This document shows, piece after piece, positions 15,437-25,600 of a stretch of DNA of 64,000 nt; the first letter of the stretch is position 1; each line of letters begins with the position of its first letter. The stretch comes from Okibacterium sp. HSC-33S16 (lineage in GTDB: Bacteria > Actinomycetota > Actinomycetes > Actinomycetales > Microbacteriaceae). The stretch is taken from NCBI RefSeq assembly GCF_024171565.1, contig NZ_JALJZZ010000003.1, positions 310,001 to 374,000 on the forward strand, given 5' to 3'. Below the pieces are notes generated by a model. The model saw only the letters and a program-made list of their open reading frames with translations. It was not told the origin of the DNA and made no database searches. Made by a program: the position numbers and the translations under genes.

Positions 15437-17122
15437 CTAGAGGCGGTACAGGCGTGCCTCCCAGGGGTGAAGCGGTGCGTCACCATTCACGGGGTAGTTG
15501 CTGAGAAGCAGTTCAGCCGAACCGACGTCCATGGGCAGTTCCGTGCTGAGTGGTTCGTCTGAGGCATTTGCCACGACAAGCAACCGTTCAGGCTCCGACG
15601 TCCTGGTGAACGCGTACAGCGTGGGATGAGACGGTTCAAGCAATTCGAAATTTCCGAACGCCACGGTGTCGTTGCTGTGACGCAACTCGATCAGCCGCTG
15701 ATAGAACCCGAACACGCTTCTTCCACTGGCCCGATCCGCTTCGACGTTGATCTCTACGGCATTCGGGTTCACCGCGATCCACGGTGTCCCGGTGGTGAAT
15801 CCCGCCTGCTCGTCCGCGTTCCACTGCATGGGGGTTCGAGCGTTGTCCCGACCCATCGCGTGGACGGCGCTCAACACGCTTGACGGCGCCTGGTCGAACT
15901 CCTCGACCGCTTCCCGATAGTGATTGAGCGATTCGATATCGCGGTAATGCTCGATCGACTCGAAACGCACATTGGTCATTCCGATCTCTTCACCCTGATA
16001 GATGTATGGCGTTCCACGGTGCAGATGAAGCACGAGCGCCCACAGCGTTGCCGACTCGTAGCGGTACTCCCGGTCGTTACCGAACCGCGACACCAGCCGC
16101 GGCTGATCGTGATTGTTGAGGTAGAGGCTGTTCCACCCGGTCTCAGCAAGGCCAACCTGCCACCGAGCAAGATTTGTCTTGAGCGCGACGAGGTCGAGTG
16201 GAATCGGCTCAAACTTGTGCGCGCCCTGGTCCAGCGACACGTGCTCGAACTGGAATACCATGTCCACCTCGCCCTGCGTCGGGTCGGTGAACAATGCGGC
16301 GTCGTCGATACTGACTCCGGGCATCTCGCCAACGGTCAGGTAGGTTCCCTCGCGCCCCTCGAACACTTCCCGGTGCATCTCTTTGAGATAGTCGTGAATC
16401 TGTGGCCCCATCACAAAGCCGCCGCCCGAGCCGCGCTCTGGCCCGTCGATGAGTTCCACGCGCTTCGCGATGAGGTTGATGACGTCCATCCGGAACCCGG
16501 CAACACCGCGGTCAAGCCAACGCCGCATCATCGCGTAAACGGCGTGCCTCACGTCCGGGTTTTCCCAGTTCAGGTCGGGCTGCTGAGTGGCGAACAAGTG
16601 CAGGTAATACTCGCCCGTCGCCTCGTCGAGAGTCCACGCCGGCCCTGAAAACGCACTGGTCCAGCCGTTCGGGGCACCGCCGTCCTCATTCGGTGGCCGC
16701 CACCAATACCAGTCCCGCTTCGGGTTATCGATCGATGACCGCGACTCGCGAAACCACTCGTGTTCATCACTCGTGTGATTCACGACAAGATCCATGACAA
16801 TGCGGATGCCACGGTCGCGGGCTTCCGTCACCAACTCATCAAAGTCGCGCAGCGAGCCGAACACCGGATCGATGTCCTCATAGTCGCGGATATCGTAGCC
16901 GTTGTCGTGTTGCGGCGACGGGTAGACCGGCGACAGCCACAGCACATCGACGCCCAGCTCGGCCAGGTAGTCGAGCTTCGAACGGATGCCATTCAGGTCA
17001 CCGATACCATTCCCGTCGGAATCGGCGAAGCTTCGCGGGTAAATCTGGTAGACCACGGCCCGTGTCCACCACGGCTCGGTGCGGTGGTCAGGGTCGATTC
17101 GAGTTGTCACAATGTCCGTCAT
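15437..17122 (-). CDS. GH13 alpha-glucosidase
   Basis: A 561-residue glycoside hydrolase of family 13, (beta/alpha)8 barrel, of the alpha-glucosidase/oligo-1,6-glucosidase group acting on short alpha-glucans inside the cell. The four conserved regions are DLVVNHTSDEH, GFRMDVINLI (nucleophile Asp), TVGEMPG (acid/base Glu) and NNHDQPR (stabilising Asp). QPDLNWENPDVR and the C-terminal beta domain also fit. No signal peptide. The reading frame extends upstream to 17482, but ATG 17122 is chosen because GAGAGGA lies 8 bases before it and the family N terminus WWTRAVVYQIYPRSF follows. No sugar transporter adjoins it. Confidence 0.93.
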   Translation of the reverse strand: MTDIVTTRIDPDHRTEPWWTRAVVYQIYPRSFADSDGNGIGDLNGIRSKLDYLAELGVDVLWLSPVYPSPQHDNGYDIRDYEDIDPVFGSLRDFDELVTEARDRGIRIVMDLVVNHTSDEHEWFRESRSSIDNPKRDWYWWRPPNEDGGAPNGWTSAFSGPAWTLDEATGEYYLHLFATQQPDLNWENPDVRHAVYAMMRRWLDRGVAGFRMDVINLIAKRVELIDGPERGSGGGFVMGPQIHDYLKEMHREVFEGREGTYLTVGEMPGVSIDDAALFTDPTQGEVDMVFQFEHVSLDQGAHKFEPIPLDLVALKTNLARWQVGLAETGWNSLYLNNHDQPRLVSRFGNDREYRYESATLWALVLHLHRGTPYIYQGEEIGMTNVRFESIEHYRDIESLNHYREAVEEFDQAPSSVLSAVHAMGRDNARTPMQWNADEQAGFTTGTPWIAVNPNAVEINVEADRASGRSVFGFYQRLIELRHSNDTVAFGNFELLEPSHPTLYAFTRTSEPERLLVVANASDEPLSTELPMDVGSAELLLSNYPVNGDAPLHPWEARLYRL

Positions 17123-17252
17123 GGCGCCGATCCTCTCATTCCTCCTCTCCTGACGACACGGGCTTGCGTGGGGCAGATTGTCTCGACGCAGAACGCGATG
17201 TCTGGCATTCTCAGTAGGTGCCCCGTTTGGGGCACAGATCGGGGAAGTCACC

Positions 17253-18749
17253 ATGAGCCTCTGGCGCACAAAAAGTATTGAGGATTCCCTCGCGGATTCG
17301 CACCTCGAGCACCGCAGCCTCAAACGCACACTCGGCACCTGGGACCTCATGGTCATGGGCGTTGCTGTCGCGGTCGGCGCGGGCATCTTCTCGGTTGGCG
17401 CCCGCGCGGCCGGCCAGTACGCCGGGCCATCGGTGAGCCTCTCGTTTCTCCTCGCGGCGATCACCTGCGCGCTCGCCATCATGTGTTACGCCGAGTTCGC
17501 CTCCGCCGTGCCGGTCGCCGGGTCGGCATACACCTTCACCTACGCCACGCTGGGAGAGTTGCTGGCCTGGATCATCGGCTGGGACCTGATCCTCGAAATG
17601 CTCACCGCAGCCGCGGTCATCGCCAAGTATTGGGGCATCTACCTCTCGCTTGTCTTCGACCTCTGGAACTGGAGCCTTCCCGACACGCTCAACCTCGGCG
17701 GTGTCCAGGTCAGTTGGGGTCCGTTCCTCATCGTTGCGGTCTTCACCACGCTCCTCGTGCTCGGCACCCAACTCTCCGCTCGCGTCGGCGCGGTGTTCAC
17801 CATCATCAAGGTGGCCATCGTCCTCTTCGTCATCGTCGTCGGCGCCTTCTTCATCCAGCCCGCGAACTACTCACCGTTCATTCCGGAGTCGGTTCCGACC
17901 GAGGGTGGGTCGGAGGACGCGTGGACCCAGTCACTGTTCTCCTTCATGACCGGAGCTGCGCCAGCCCAGTATGGGGTGTTTGGTCTTCTTGCCGGTGCCA
18001 GCCTCGTGTTCTTCGCTTTCATCGGATTCGATGTTGTCGCGACGAGTGCCGAGGAGGTCCGCGACCCACAGAAGAACCTGCCGCGCGGCATCTTCGGTGG
18101 CCTCGCCATCGTCACGATTCTTTACATCGGAGTCAGTCTGGTGCTGACCGGAATGGTTCCGTACACCACCCTCGCCGAAGCGGAGGACCCGTCGCTCGCG
18201 ACGGCGTTCGTGGCCGTTGGCGCCGACTGGGCCGCGCAGGTGATCTCTGTCGGTATCCTCGCCGGGCTGACCACCGTCATCATGGTGCTCCTGCTCGGGC
18301 TCGCCCGGGTTCTCTTCGCCATGAGCCGCGACGGACTGCTACCGAGGTGGCTGAGCGTCACGAGCGAGAAGCGGAGGACCCCGGTTCGCGTCCAGATCAT
18401 CTCGGGTGTGCTGGTGGCGCTCCTCGCGGGCCTGACCGACGTCGGAATTCTCGAGGAAATGATCAACATCGGAACGCTCAGCGCCTTCGTGCTCGTGAGT
18501 ATCGCCGTCGTCGTGCTGCGTAAGAAGCGCCCCGACCTGCCGCGGGCGTTCCGGGTGCCGCTGTCGCCGTTCCTCCCGATCCTCTCGGCTGTGTTGTGCC
18601 TCTGGCTCATGCTCAACCTGACCACCCTGACCTGGGTGCGCTTTGCTATTTGGCTGGTGGTCGGCCTCGTCATTTACTTCGCATACGGCCGCCGCAATTC
18701 GGTGCTCGGCAAGCAGGAGGCGACCGAGCGACTCACTCGAACCCCCTAG
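17253..18749 (+). CDS. APC-superfamily amino acid permease
   Basis: A 498-residue permease with about 12 membrane helices, of the amino acid-polyamine-organocation superfamily, cationic amino acid transporter-like branch. The helix 1 signature VAVGAGIFSVGA (about 37-48), the segment AEFASAVPVAGSAYTFTYA and ASLVFFAFIGFDVVATSAEEVRDPQKNLPRGI are diagnostic. The substrate may be a basic amino acid but is not certain. ATG 17253 has GGGGAAG 6 bases upstream. Divergent from the alpha-glucosidase gene with 130 bases between. Confidence 0.9.
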   Translation: MSLWRTKSIEDSLADSHLEHRSLKRTLGTWDLMVMGVAVAVGAGIFSVGARAAGQYAGPSVSLSFLLAAITCALAIMCYAEFASAVPVAGSAYTFTYATLGELLAWIIGWDLILEMLTAAAVIAKYWGIYLSLVFDLWNWSLPDTLNLGGVQVSWGPFLIVAVFTTLLVLGTQLSARVGAVFTIIKVAIVLFVIVVGAFFIQPANYSPFIPESVPTEGGSEDAWTQSLFSFMTGAAPAQYGVFGLLAGASLVFFAFIGFDVVATSAEEVRDPQKNLPRGIFGGLAIVTILYIGVSLVLTGMVPYTTLAEAEDPSLATAFVAVGADWAAQVISVGILAGLTTVIMVLLLGLARVLFAMSRDGLLPRWLSVTSEKRRTPVRVQIISGVLVALLAGLTDVGILEEMINIGTLSAFVLVSIAVVVLRKKRPDLPRAFRVPLSPFLPILSAVLCLWLMLNLTTLTWVRFAIWLVVGLVIYFAYGRRNSVLGKQEATERLTRTP

Positions 18750-18824
18750 CGGGCGCGCAGGGGATGTGCGGCAACTCCACAGTTTGAGAGGGCGTTGAGG
18801 GATGCCGTCACCAGCAAAGTAGGT

Positions 18825-18830
18825 CACAAT
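18825..18830 (+). promoter_or_regulatory. -10 element of the VanZ gene (leaderless)
   Basis: CACAAT ends 6 bases before ATG 18837; no ribosome binding site is present. This supports the short 167-residue protein over the longer frame from 18795. Confidence 0.45.
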
Positions 18831-18836
18831 AAACGG

Positions 18837-19340
18837 ATGCTTCATCGTCATCCGATCCTCGGCCTGTTGACCGGGCTATATCTGGCCTTTGTCGGCTGGG
18901 TGACCCTCGGCCCGCAGCCGTTCGACGAGAGCAACAGCGGACTGATCTTCACAGTGCTGCGGGTGTTGCAGCGCCACGACGCCACCGCCTGGATCAATTA
19001 CAACACGCTCGAATTCGGCGCGAACGTTGCCATGTTCTTCCCGATCGGCTTGTTCCTTGTGCTCCTGTTCGGTCGTCGGCTGTGGTGGCTTGCCATGGCT
19101 CTCGGCTGCGGCATCACCCTGGCGATCGAGACCGCACAGATCTTTATTCCCGGTCGAGTCTCCGACCCTCGGGACCTCGTGGCGAACAGCGTCGGTGCCA
19201 TCGTCGGTGTGCTGGCCGGGCTCATTCTCACCGCGCGGAAGGCGCGTGAGATCAAGCGGGAGAAGGCGGCGAGGGACGCCCAGGCCGCCCGTGCCGCCCG
19301 TGCCGCGCGGTCGCGGTCACTGGCAGACTCCACGCGCTAG
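18837..19340 (+). CDS. VanZ family membrane protein
   Basis: A 167-residue protein with about four membrane helices and the VanZ-like core: VTLGPQPFDES after helix 1, NVAMFFPIGLFLVLLF, and SDPRDLVANSVGAIVGVLAG. VanZ of enterococci gives low-level teicoplanin resistance, but most homologues have no known function. The C-terminal 40 residues are a charged Ala/Arg tail. Convergent with the acyltransferase gene, 10 bases away. Confidence 0.87.
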   Translation: MLHRHPILGLLTGLYLAFVGWVTLGPQPFDESNSGLIFTVLRVLQRHDATAWINYNTLEFGANVAMFFPIGLFLVLLFGRRLWWLAMALGCGITLAIETAQIFIPGRVSDPRDLVANSVGAIVGVLAGLILTARKAREIKREKAARDAQAARAARAARSRSLADSTR

Positions 19341-19350
19341 CACGCGGACC

Positions 19351-20496
19351 TCATTCCGGCCTGCGGGGTGGGGCTGCCGGTCGCTGGCGGTGCGGATCTC
19401 GATTGCGTTCGGCACCCGTTGGATCCCGTCGAGATTCTCCCGGCGCCGCGTCACGGTGGTCGGCGAAGATCCACTTCGGCTTGGGTTCGATGAGCGGACG
19501 GAACAGGCGCCGAACCGGAGAGCTCGCGAGCACCACCGAGATCACCACCGCAAAGACTAGCATCGCCACGAGCCATACGTCCGGCAGCGTCTCGTGCCGA
19601 AGCACTCCGCTCTCGCGTAATGGGTAGAGCACAAAACTGTGCAGCAAGTACACGTACATCGTGTACCTGCCGAACTGCGTCATCCACGTCTCCCGGCGGG
19701 GGAGCAGCACGAAGAACGCCGCGCTCATCAGCGCGGCAAGCACAATCAGGGCCAGGCGCACTCCGCCGGCAAACCACTGGTCTTCACCAAGCCCGGCATA
19801 GGAGTCGTCGTAGAAGAACCAGTAGCGCAGGTCGATGCGCCGCCAGAGGTCGATGAAAGCAATGAGCACGGTGAGCCAGAGGCCGAACAACGCGAGAGCG
19901 ATGCCACGGATCAGCCAGGTCTGCCGGTCAACGACCCGCCACCGCTCGACGAGCTTCCATCGGTGCAGTTGCCAGCCCAGCACGAAGAACGGCAGAATAC
20001 CGAGCGTGCGGGCAAGCGAGAACGTGCTGTCCACGTTGTCGAAGTAGCCCACCCCCACCGAGATGACGAGCGCCCAGGCCAGAGGCCAGCGCAGCAGCGC
20101 GAGGTACGGAAGGACCAGGCGGAAGATGCCGAGCGCAAGCAGGAACCAAAGTGTCCACGAGGGCTGGGTGGGGTTGAGCTCGCGTTTGCCTTCGACGAGG
20201 AACTGAACCAGCGTCCAGATCGTTTCCATGATGAGGTACGGAAGCAGGATGTCCGTGATCACCCGTTTCATTTGACGGATGTTGGGCGGCCCACTTTTCG
20301 TGAAGTACCCACTGACAATCGCAAATGCGGGCATATGGAACGTATAGATCAGGAGATAAACGGTCAGCGCAGCATCCGAGTCATACGTAATGCGTTGAAT
20401 GCCGTGACCCATGACAACGAGAACGATGCAGGCGAAACGGGCGTTGTCCCAGAATGGGACGCGTGGTTTCGGAGTGCTGCCGGTTGCTGCTGTCAC
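19351..20496 (-). CDS. Acyltransferase family 3 membrane protein
   Basis: A 381-residue protein with about ten membrane helices, of the acyltransferase-3 family that O-acylates sugars, peptidoglycan or lipids at the membrane. The N-terminal pattern RFACIVLVVMGHG (with the conserved His) and FHMPAFAIVSGYFTK is typical, and the rest is hydrophobic helices with short loops. The acceptor is unknown. It starts at GTG 20496, with a minus-strand TAGTCT hexamer (20503-20508) ending 6 bases upstream. Confidence 0.87.
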   Translation of the reverse strand: MTAATGSTPKPRVPFWDNARFACIVLVVMGHGIQRITYDSDAALTVYLLIYTFHMPAFAIVSGYFTKSGPPNIRQMKRVITDILLPYLIMETIWTLVQFLVEGKRELNPTQPSWTLWFLLALGIFRLVLPYLALLRWPLAWALVISVGVGYFDNVDSTFSLARTLGILPFFVLGWQLHRWKLVERWRVVDRQTWLIRGIALALFGLWLTVLIAFIDLWRRIDLRYWFFYDDSYAGLGEDQWFAGGVRLALIVLAALMSAAFFVLLPRRETWMTQFGRYTMYVYLLHSFVLYPLRESGVLRHETLPDVWLVAMLVFAVVISVVLASSPVRRLFRPLIEPKPKWIFADHRDAAPGESRRDPTGAERNRDPHRQRPAAPPRRPE

Positions 20497-20502
20497 GCTC
20501 CC

Positions 20503-20508
20503 AGACTA
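20503..20508 (-). promoter_or_regulatory. -10 element of the acyltransferase gene
   Basis: TAGTCT on the minus strand, 6 bases before GTG 20496. The 6 bases between read GGGAGC, so a weak ribosome site cannot be excluded. Confidence 0.45.
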
Positions 20509-20577
20509 GGGCGGAGCGCCCAACTGAAGGAACATTGATCAGCGGGAATAGATGACGGATACGTCCCGTTACACTTG

Positions 20578-20601
20578 ATATCCATTCATACGAATAGATA
20601 T
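20578..20601. promoter_or_regulatory. Palindromic operator candidate before the CE1758-like gene
   Basis: Half-sites ATATC-C-ATTC (20578-20587) and GAAT-A-GATAT (20592-20601) are inverted around a 4-base spacer with a single mismatch. It is an A+T-rich patch in G+C-rich surroundings, 23 bases before the start codon, in the position of a repressor site (MarR or TetR type). Confidence 0.6.
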
Positions 20602-20624
20602 TTCAGACTTGTGAGAAGGAAACC

Positions 20625-21731
20625 ATGCAGTTCGGAATCTTCAGTGTTGGTGATATCACCACCGATCCCACCACGGGACAGACGCCTACCGACGCATCGC
20701 GCCTGCAGGACATCCTGACCATCGCCCAGCACGCCGAAACGGTCGGTCTCGACGTCTTCGCCATGGGCGAGCACCACAACCCGCCGTTTTTCCCTTCGAG
20801 CCCGGTGGCCATCAACAGCTACCTCGCCGCCAAGACCGACAAGATCATCCTCTCGACAGCGACCACGCTGATCACCACCAACGACCCCGTGCGTATTGCC
20901 GAGGAATACGCCATGCTGCAGCACCTCTCCGGTGGTCGCATGGACCTCACCCTCGGCCGCGGCAACACCGGCCCGGTGTACCCCTGGTTCGGTGAGGACA
21001 TCCGCCAGGGCATCCCGCTGGCCCTCGAAAAGTACGCGCTGTTGCGTCGGCTGTGGCGCGAGGACGTCGTGGACTGGGAAGGCCAGTTCCGCACGCCTCT
21101 GCAGGGATTCACCTCCACGCCGCGCCCGCTCGATGGCGTCCCCCCCTTTGTCTGGCACGGCTCGATCCGCTCTCCCGAAATTGCGGAGCAGGCTGCCTTC
21201 TACGGCGATGGGTTCTTCTCCAACCACATCTTCTGGCCCGCCTCGCACACCGCAAAGATGGTCGCTTTCTACCGCCAGCGCTTCGAGCACTACGGACACG
21301 GTCGCGCCGACCAGGCCATCGTCGGACTCGGCGGACAGGTCTTCATGCGCAAGAACTCGCAGGACGCCGTTCGCGAGTTCCGCCCGTACTTCGACAACGC
21401 TCCGGTGTACGGCCACGGCCCGAGCCTCGAGGACTTCACCTCGCAAACCCCATTGACCGTCGGCAGCCCCCAGGAAGTCATCGACAAGACGCTGGGCTTC
21501 CGCGACTATGTCGGCGACTACCAGCGCCAGCTGTTCCTGATGGACCACGCCGGACTCCCACTCAAGACGGTGCTCGAGCAGCTCGACCTGCTCGGCGAAG
21601 AAGTTGTACCGGTGCTCCGCCGCGAGTTCGCCGCAAACCGTCCGACCGATATCCCGGATGCTCCCACTCACGCGTCGCTTCGTGCCGTTGCCGACGCCGC
21701 ACCCGCACTCGTCGAATCAGAGGTGAAGTAA
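20625..21731 (+). CDS. CE1758-family FMN-dependent luciferase-like monooxygenase
   Basis: A 368-residue LLM-fold monooxygenase. MQFGIFSVGDITTDPTTGQTP, FAMGEHHNPPFFPSSPVAI, LLSGGRMDLTLGRGNTGP-like segments and the C-terminal VPVLRREFAANRP match the CE1758 type, which is found in corynebacteria and relatives next to a dedicated FMN reductase. The same neighbour follows here with a 1-base stop/start overlap, so the pair is a two-component system in which the reductase supplies FMNH2. The natural substrate is unknown. GAGAAGGA lies 6 bases upstream of ATG 20625. Confidence 0.9.
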   Translation: MQFGIFSVGDITTDPTTGQTPTDASRLQDILTIAQHAETVGLDVFAMGEHHNPPFFPSSPVAINSYLAAKTDKIILSTATTLITTNDPVRIAEEYAMLQHLSGGRMDLTLGRGNTGPVYPWFGEDIRQGIPLALEKYALLRRLWREDVVDWEGQFRTPLQGFTSTPRPLDGVPPFVWHGSIRSPEIAEQAAFYGDGFFSNHIFWPASHTAKMVAFYRQRFEHYGHGRADQAIVGLGGQVFMRKNSQDAVREFRPYFDNAPVYGHGPSLEDFTSQTPLTVGSPQEVIDKTLGFRDYVGDYQRQLFLMDHAGLPLKTVLEQLDLLGEEVVPVLRREFAANRPTDIPDAPTHASLRAVADAAPALVESEVK

Positions 21732-22357
21732 TGGCCGCTCGGAAACTTGCCGTTGTCTCGGCTGGACTGAGCCAGCCGTCGTCGACCAGGATGCTCGCCG
21801 ACCGACTGGCCGACGCGACCGTCGCCCGGTTGACGGAGCAGGGCGTTGAGGTTGAGGTCACCACGGTCGAGCTCCGCGACGTGGCGTCGGACATCATGAA
21901 CAACATGCTGACCGGTTTCGCCAGTCCGAAGCTGGAGGCGGTGATCGACGCCGTGACCGGAGCCGATGGACTCATTGCCGTGACGCCCATCTTCACGACG
22001 AGCTACAGTGGCCTGTTCAAGTCGTTCTTCGATGTGCTCGACAACCGGTCGCTGACCGATATGCCGGTGCTCATCGGCGCGACAGCAGGAACCGCCCGGC
22101 ACTCGCTCGCCCTGGACTACGCGCTCCGGCCGATGTTCACCTACCTCCACGCGGTCGTTGTGCCGACGAGTGTCTTCGCAGCCTCAGAGGACTGGGGCAG
22201 TGGTGCAGACAAGATTAAGACACTGCCTGACCGGATCGACCGCGCTGCCGGTGAGCTGGTTCCCCTCATCGCCGCATCTGACCGGTCGAGCCAAGTTCGC
22301 GACCCCTTCGGCTTCGACGCGTCCCTGAGCCCGGTCGGCGGTTTCCAGCCGAGCTAA
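21731..22357 (+). CDS. CE1759-family NAD(P)H-dependent FMN reductase
   Basis: A 208-residue flavodoxin-fold reductase. LAVVSAGLSQPSSTRMLADRLA near the N terminus contains the phosphate-binding loop for FMN, followed by TPIFTTSYSGLFKSFFDVLD and VLIGATAGTARHSLALDYALRPMF. It should supply reduced FMN to the monooxygenase whose stop codon overlaps its ATG. Followed by a hairpin terminator. Confidence 0.9.
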   Translation: MAARKLAVVSAGLSQPSSTRMLADRLADATVARLTEQGVEVEVTTVELRDVASDIMNNMLTGFASPKLEAVIDAVTGADGLIAVTPIFTTSYSGLFKSFFDVLDNRSLTDMPVLIGATAGTARHSLALDYALRPMFTYLHAVVVPTSVFAASEDWGSGADKIKTLPDRIDRAAGELVPLIAASDRSSQVRDPFGFDASLSPVGGFQPS

Positions 22358-22378
22358 CCCTGCCGGTGTCATCAACGT

Positions 22379-22420
22379 CGAGCGCGTTCGCTTCCTTTCG
22401 AGAAAGCGGGCGCGCTCGTT
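22379..22420 (+). terminator. Hairpin terminator of the monooxygenase-reductase operon
   Basis: The stem CGAGCGCG/CGCGCTCG (22379-22386 with 22411-22418), a 2-base internal loop, then CGCTT/AAGCG (22389-22393 with 22404-22408). TTTCGTTGTT follows. Confidence 0.75.
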
Positions 22421-22456
22421 TCGTTGTTCCGGTGGTCGCTGTGGTCAACTGAACGT

Positions 22457-22645
22457 ATGAAGACCAGTACCAAGAACCTCCTGATCGGCATCGTCGTTGT
22501 CATCCTGGCCGTCGTCGTCGCGTCATGGATCGTGAATATTGCGCTGACCTTCCTCGCGGTGGCCATCAAGTTCGCCCTGGTCGCGCTTGTCGCCGTCGTG
22601 CTTCTCGTCGTCGTGGGAATCTGGTGGGCGCGAACCCGCGATTAA
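22457..22645 (+). CDS. Small membrane protein, unknown function
   Basis: A 62-residue protein that is almost entirely hydrophobic: MKTSTKN, then two closely spaced membrane segments (about 8-30 and 33-56), and a WARTRD tail that would stay cytosolic. Val/Ala-rich composition is like many short actinobacterial membrane proteins with no family name. Codon use is normal for the window and the ATG is well placed, but there is no strong ribosome site. Its TAA stop overlaps that of the convergent patatin-like gene (shared TTAA at 22642-22645). Confidence 0.65.
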   Translation: MKTSTKNLLIGIVVVILAVVVASWIVNIALTFLAVAIKFALVALVAVVLLVVVGIWWARTRD

Positions 22646-25600
22646 TCCCGCAGGGTGTCCGGAATTTCGGCTGACTGCCAGCCGGGCAAACGCCCTTCCG
22701 GTATTTCGGGGAGCCACCACAGGAGAGAGCCCCACACCGCAATGGTGAGAATGACGGTGGTGGCGATGTTGAGCGAGGCGAACTCCGTTCCGCGCAACAG
22801 TTGGGAAATGAGCACGACTCCACCGGCGCCGGCCGCCGAGGCCACCGAGACGGTTGCGGCGTTGAGCAGCCAGGTTCGCGGCTGGGAGGCTCGAATCGGC
22901 AACCAGCCAACCGTTAACAACAGCGCCAGGACGAGCGCGGCACCGGTGACTGTGAGGGCCAGTACGCCGTCGGTCACCGAGAGGTTTTCTAACGCTTCAC
23001 CGGTGTCGTTCACGGGAAGCGCTGCGACGAGCCCGGGAAGCAGGAGCACGATCGCGACCCAACCGGCGTATGCCAGGGTTCCGGCCCCGAAGGCAAGGAC
23101 AGGGTGGCTGACGCCGCTGGGTGCCTGCGCCCAGCGTCGAGCCAGTGCTGCGATGATCGCGCCGGAGATCGCGAGGATCCAGAACGACACGCTGAGCCCG
23201 TCGCGAAACAGCGGCCAGACGGCGATTCCCACGGTCGCGGTGGCAGCCACAGTGCCAAGTGCGGCTTGCCCGAGGGCACTGCGCGAGAGCGCGGTGGCGG
23301 AATGTAGCGCCCCGTCTGACCACTCCGTGGTGGAGGCTTGGAGCAGGTGAAGCAGACGGCGCCAGCGCCGCGCGGCGACCACAACCCCTGAAATCAGCGC
23401 GATCAGGATCGCGGCCAGCACCATCAAGCCCGGCGCGAGCGTCCAGGCGTCTGGCCGGTTCACGGCCACCCGCGCCGATGACGCGGCGATCGTGATGGTC
23501 GCGCCCAGCACGGTGGCGGCGATGGCGGCGCGGATCGGCGTGGCGGCGAGCGGCAGGAAAACGAGAATCGGCCGCACCAGTGCAAGCAGGAGCCGGAGCG
23601 AGGTGGACACGGACCCGGACAGGGCACGGGACGCCACACGCATGCTTCGTGACGCGATCGCGAGGAGGTAGCGCGGCGACAGGTCGGTGAGGGAGTTGCC
23701 GCCCAGGCTGAACGCCGCTCGAATGTCGGGGGCGGAACCGGGGTCGGTCGGTGGTAACCGGAATGGGCTGTCGATGCTGTGCGCCGCGTCGTCGAGCACA
23801 TTCGCCTGGACAGCGTCTGCGAGTGCTGAGGCGGGCGGCAGGACCGTGTGCTCACCGGGTACGGGACGACGCGCGGGATATGAGGAGAGGAACCGGGTCA
23901 TCCCGGCGGCCGCGTCGAGGCGGCCCCACCACCAGTCGTTGATCCGCCACTGCCGGGACAGGAACCCGCCGAAGCTGAACGCGGTTGTGCCCGCGAGCTT
24001 GTTCAGTGAGGTGAGACCGGTGCCGAAGAGTCGCGTGAGCACGTCGTCGTCGATGTCGCTGGACGCCTGAGCGAGGGCGACGCGCGTCGCCGTTCGTCTC
24101 TTCCGCTCGAGCAGCGTCGTGTACTCGGCGGGGTGCGCTGCGGGTTCATCTCCGGTGATGCGCCAGAACGTCAGCGCCGACATCGGTTCGGGGATGCCGA
24201 TGGCGGCCAGGAACGGAGCGAGGTCGGCCGCAGCGAAGTCGGGACGCCGGCTCGGAATTCCTGACCACGGGACCTGTGCCCAGGCGCTCGCCGACTCTGA
24301 CGGATCATCCCGGGCCGCGCGATCGAGGGGAGCGGAGGACTTGGGGGATGTGGGGGAGCCGGAGGATGTGGGGGAGCCGGACGACGTCCGCCCGTCTGGG
24401 GCCGTCGGGACGTCAGTGGCTGTGGGCAAGGCAGCGGCTCTTGAGGAACCGGGAGCCGCCGCACGCAGGACGGCGAGGCACTCATCGAGAACGCGCCACT
24501 GATGGGCGACCGCATCGGTGGCCGCTGCGCTTTCCCGGATCCATGCCGTGAGGACGGTGTCGGCGAGCTGGGCCGGCGTCGGTGCTCCGGTTCGGTCGGC
24601 GTCGTCGAGTACCGCCCGCAGGCACAGGTCGCGCGCGTCGGTCGCATCCGCAAGGATTCGATAGACCCGCATGCGCACATCGGCGACCTCACCGCCAGGG
24701 TCGGTGACGTTCTCGAGGGCGCGGACCCAGTTGAGGAGCGAGAGCGTGGCGTCAATCAGCGCCTGCGGACCGAGGACCACGGCGCGGACAAACTCTGAGC
24801 CGATGGGCGCCAGCGACATGCTGTCGTACACCGCATCGAAGAGGACATCGAACCCGCTGCGTTCCTCAGCCGACCGGGCCCGCCAGGCGGAGCGGGTGGG
24901 GAGGTTGGTTCCCAATTGCCAGAGCGACGGGTTCGCGAGCACGAGGGAGAGCCGCTGCAGATCGGCGGCCGATCGGAATCGGACGTAGGCACGCTGGGCC
25001 GCGTCGGTTCCGTAGTCGTCGATGGCTGCCTCAGAGAAGACAGCGAGAGACTCGCTCCGGCCCTGCGCCTGCTTGAGCGCCAGCCGGAACCGCTCGACCT
25101 CGTCTTCTTCCTCCGGGCCGGACTCGCTGATGCCGCGTTTGCCGCGCCCAGCCTGGATGGCTGCCAGAAATTGGGACTGTCGGTCGGCCAGCCGGTCGAG
25201 TACCCGGTGCGGCCTCGCGAAGACCGAGTCAGCATCGGCGCGACCGTACTGCGTCGGACGGACCGAGGCGAGCGGCTGCACGGGCGGGCTCGGGTCGAGA
25301 TAGAGCAGCGCGCGGGTGGCGTTCACCGTTGACGCCATGCCGCGGATGGCGCGGAACGCTCGATCGATGGGCACGTTGTCGAGGACGCCACCGTCAACCA
25401 CTCGAAACGGATGCGACCAGTCGATGCGATGCGCGTGGAAGGCGAATGTCATATCGACGCTTTCGGCGTCGGCGGCGAGAGGCCCGGTCAGCGGAACCCG
25501 GGTGGTCTTCGAGAAGATCAATGCCGGTTCAAACGCACCGGGAAATGACGATGTGGTTCGAGCCGCGTAGGCGAGTCGGGCCAGGTCGGAGTCGGGAACG

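Noticed and set aside
17123-17482. 120-residue N-terminal extension of the alpha-glucosidase
   Set aside because: Overlaps the start of the divergent permease gene and lacks GH13 sequence; ATG 17122 has a ribosome site.
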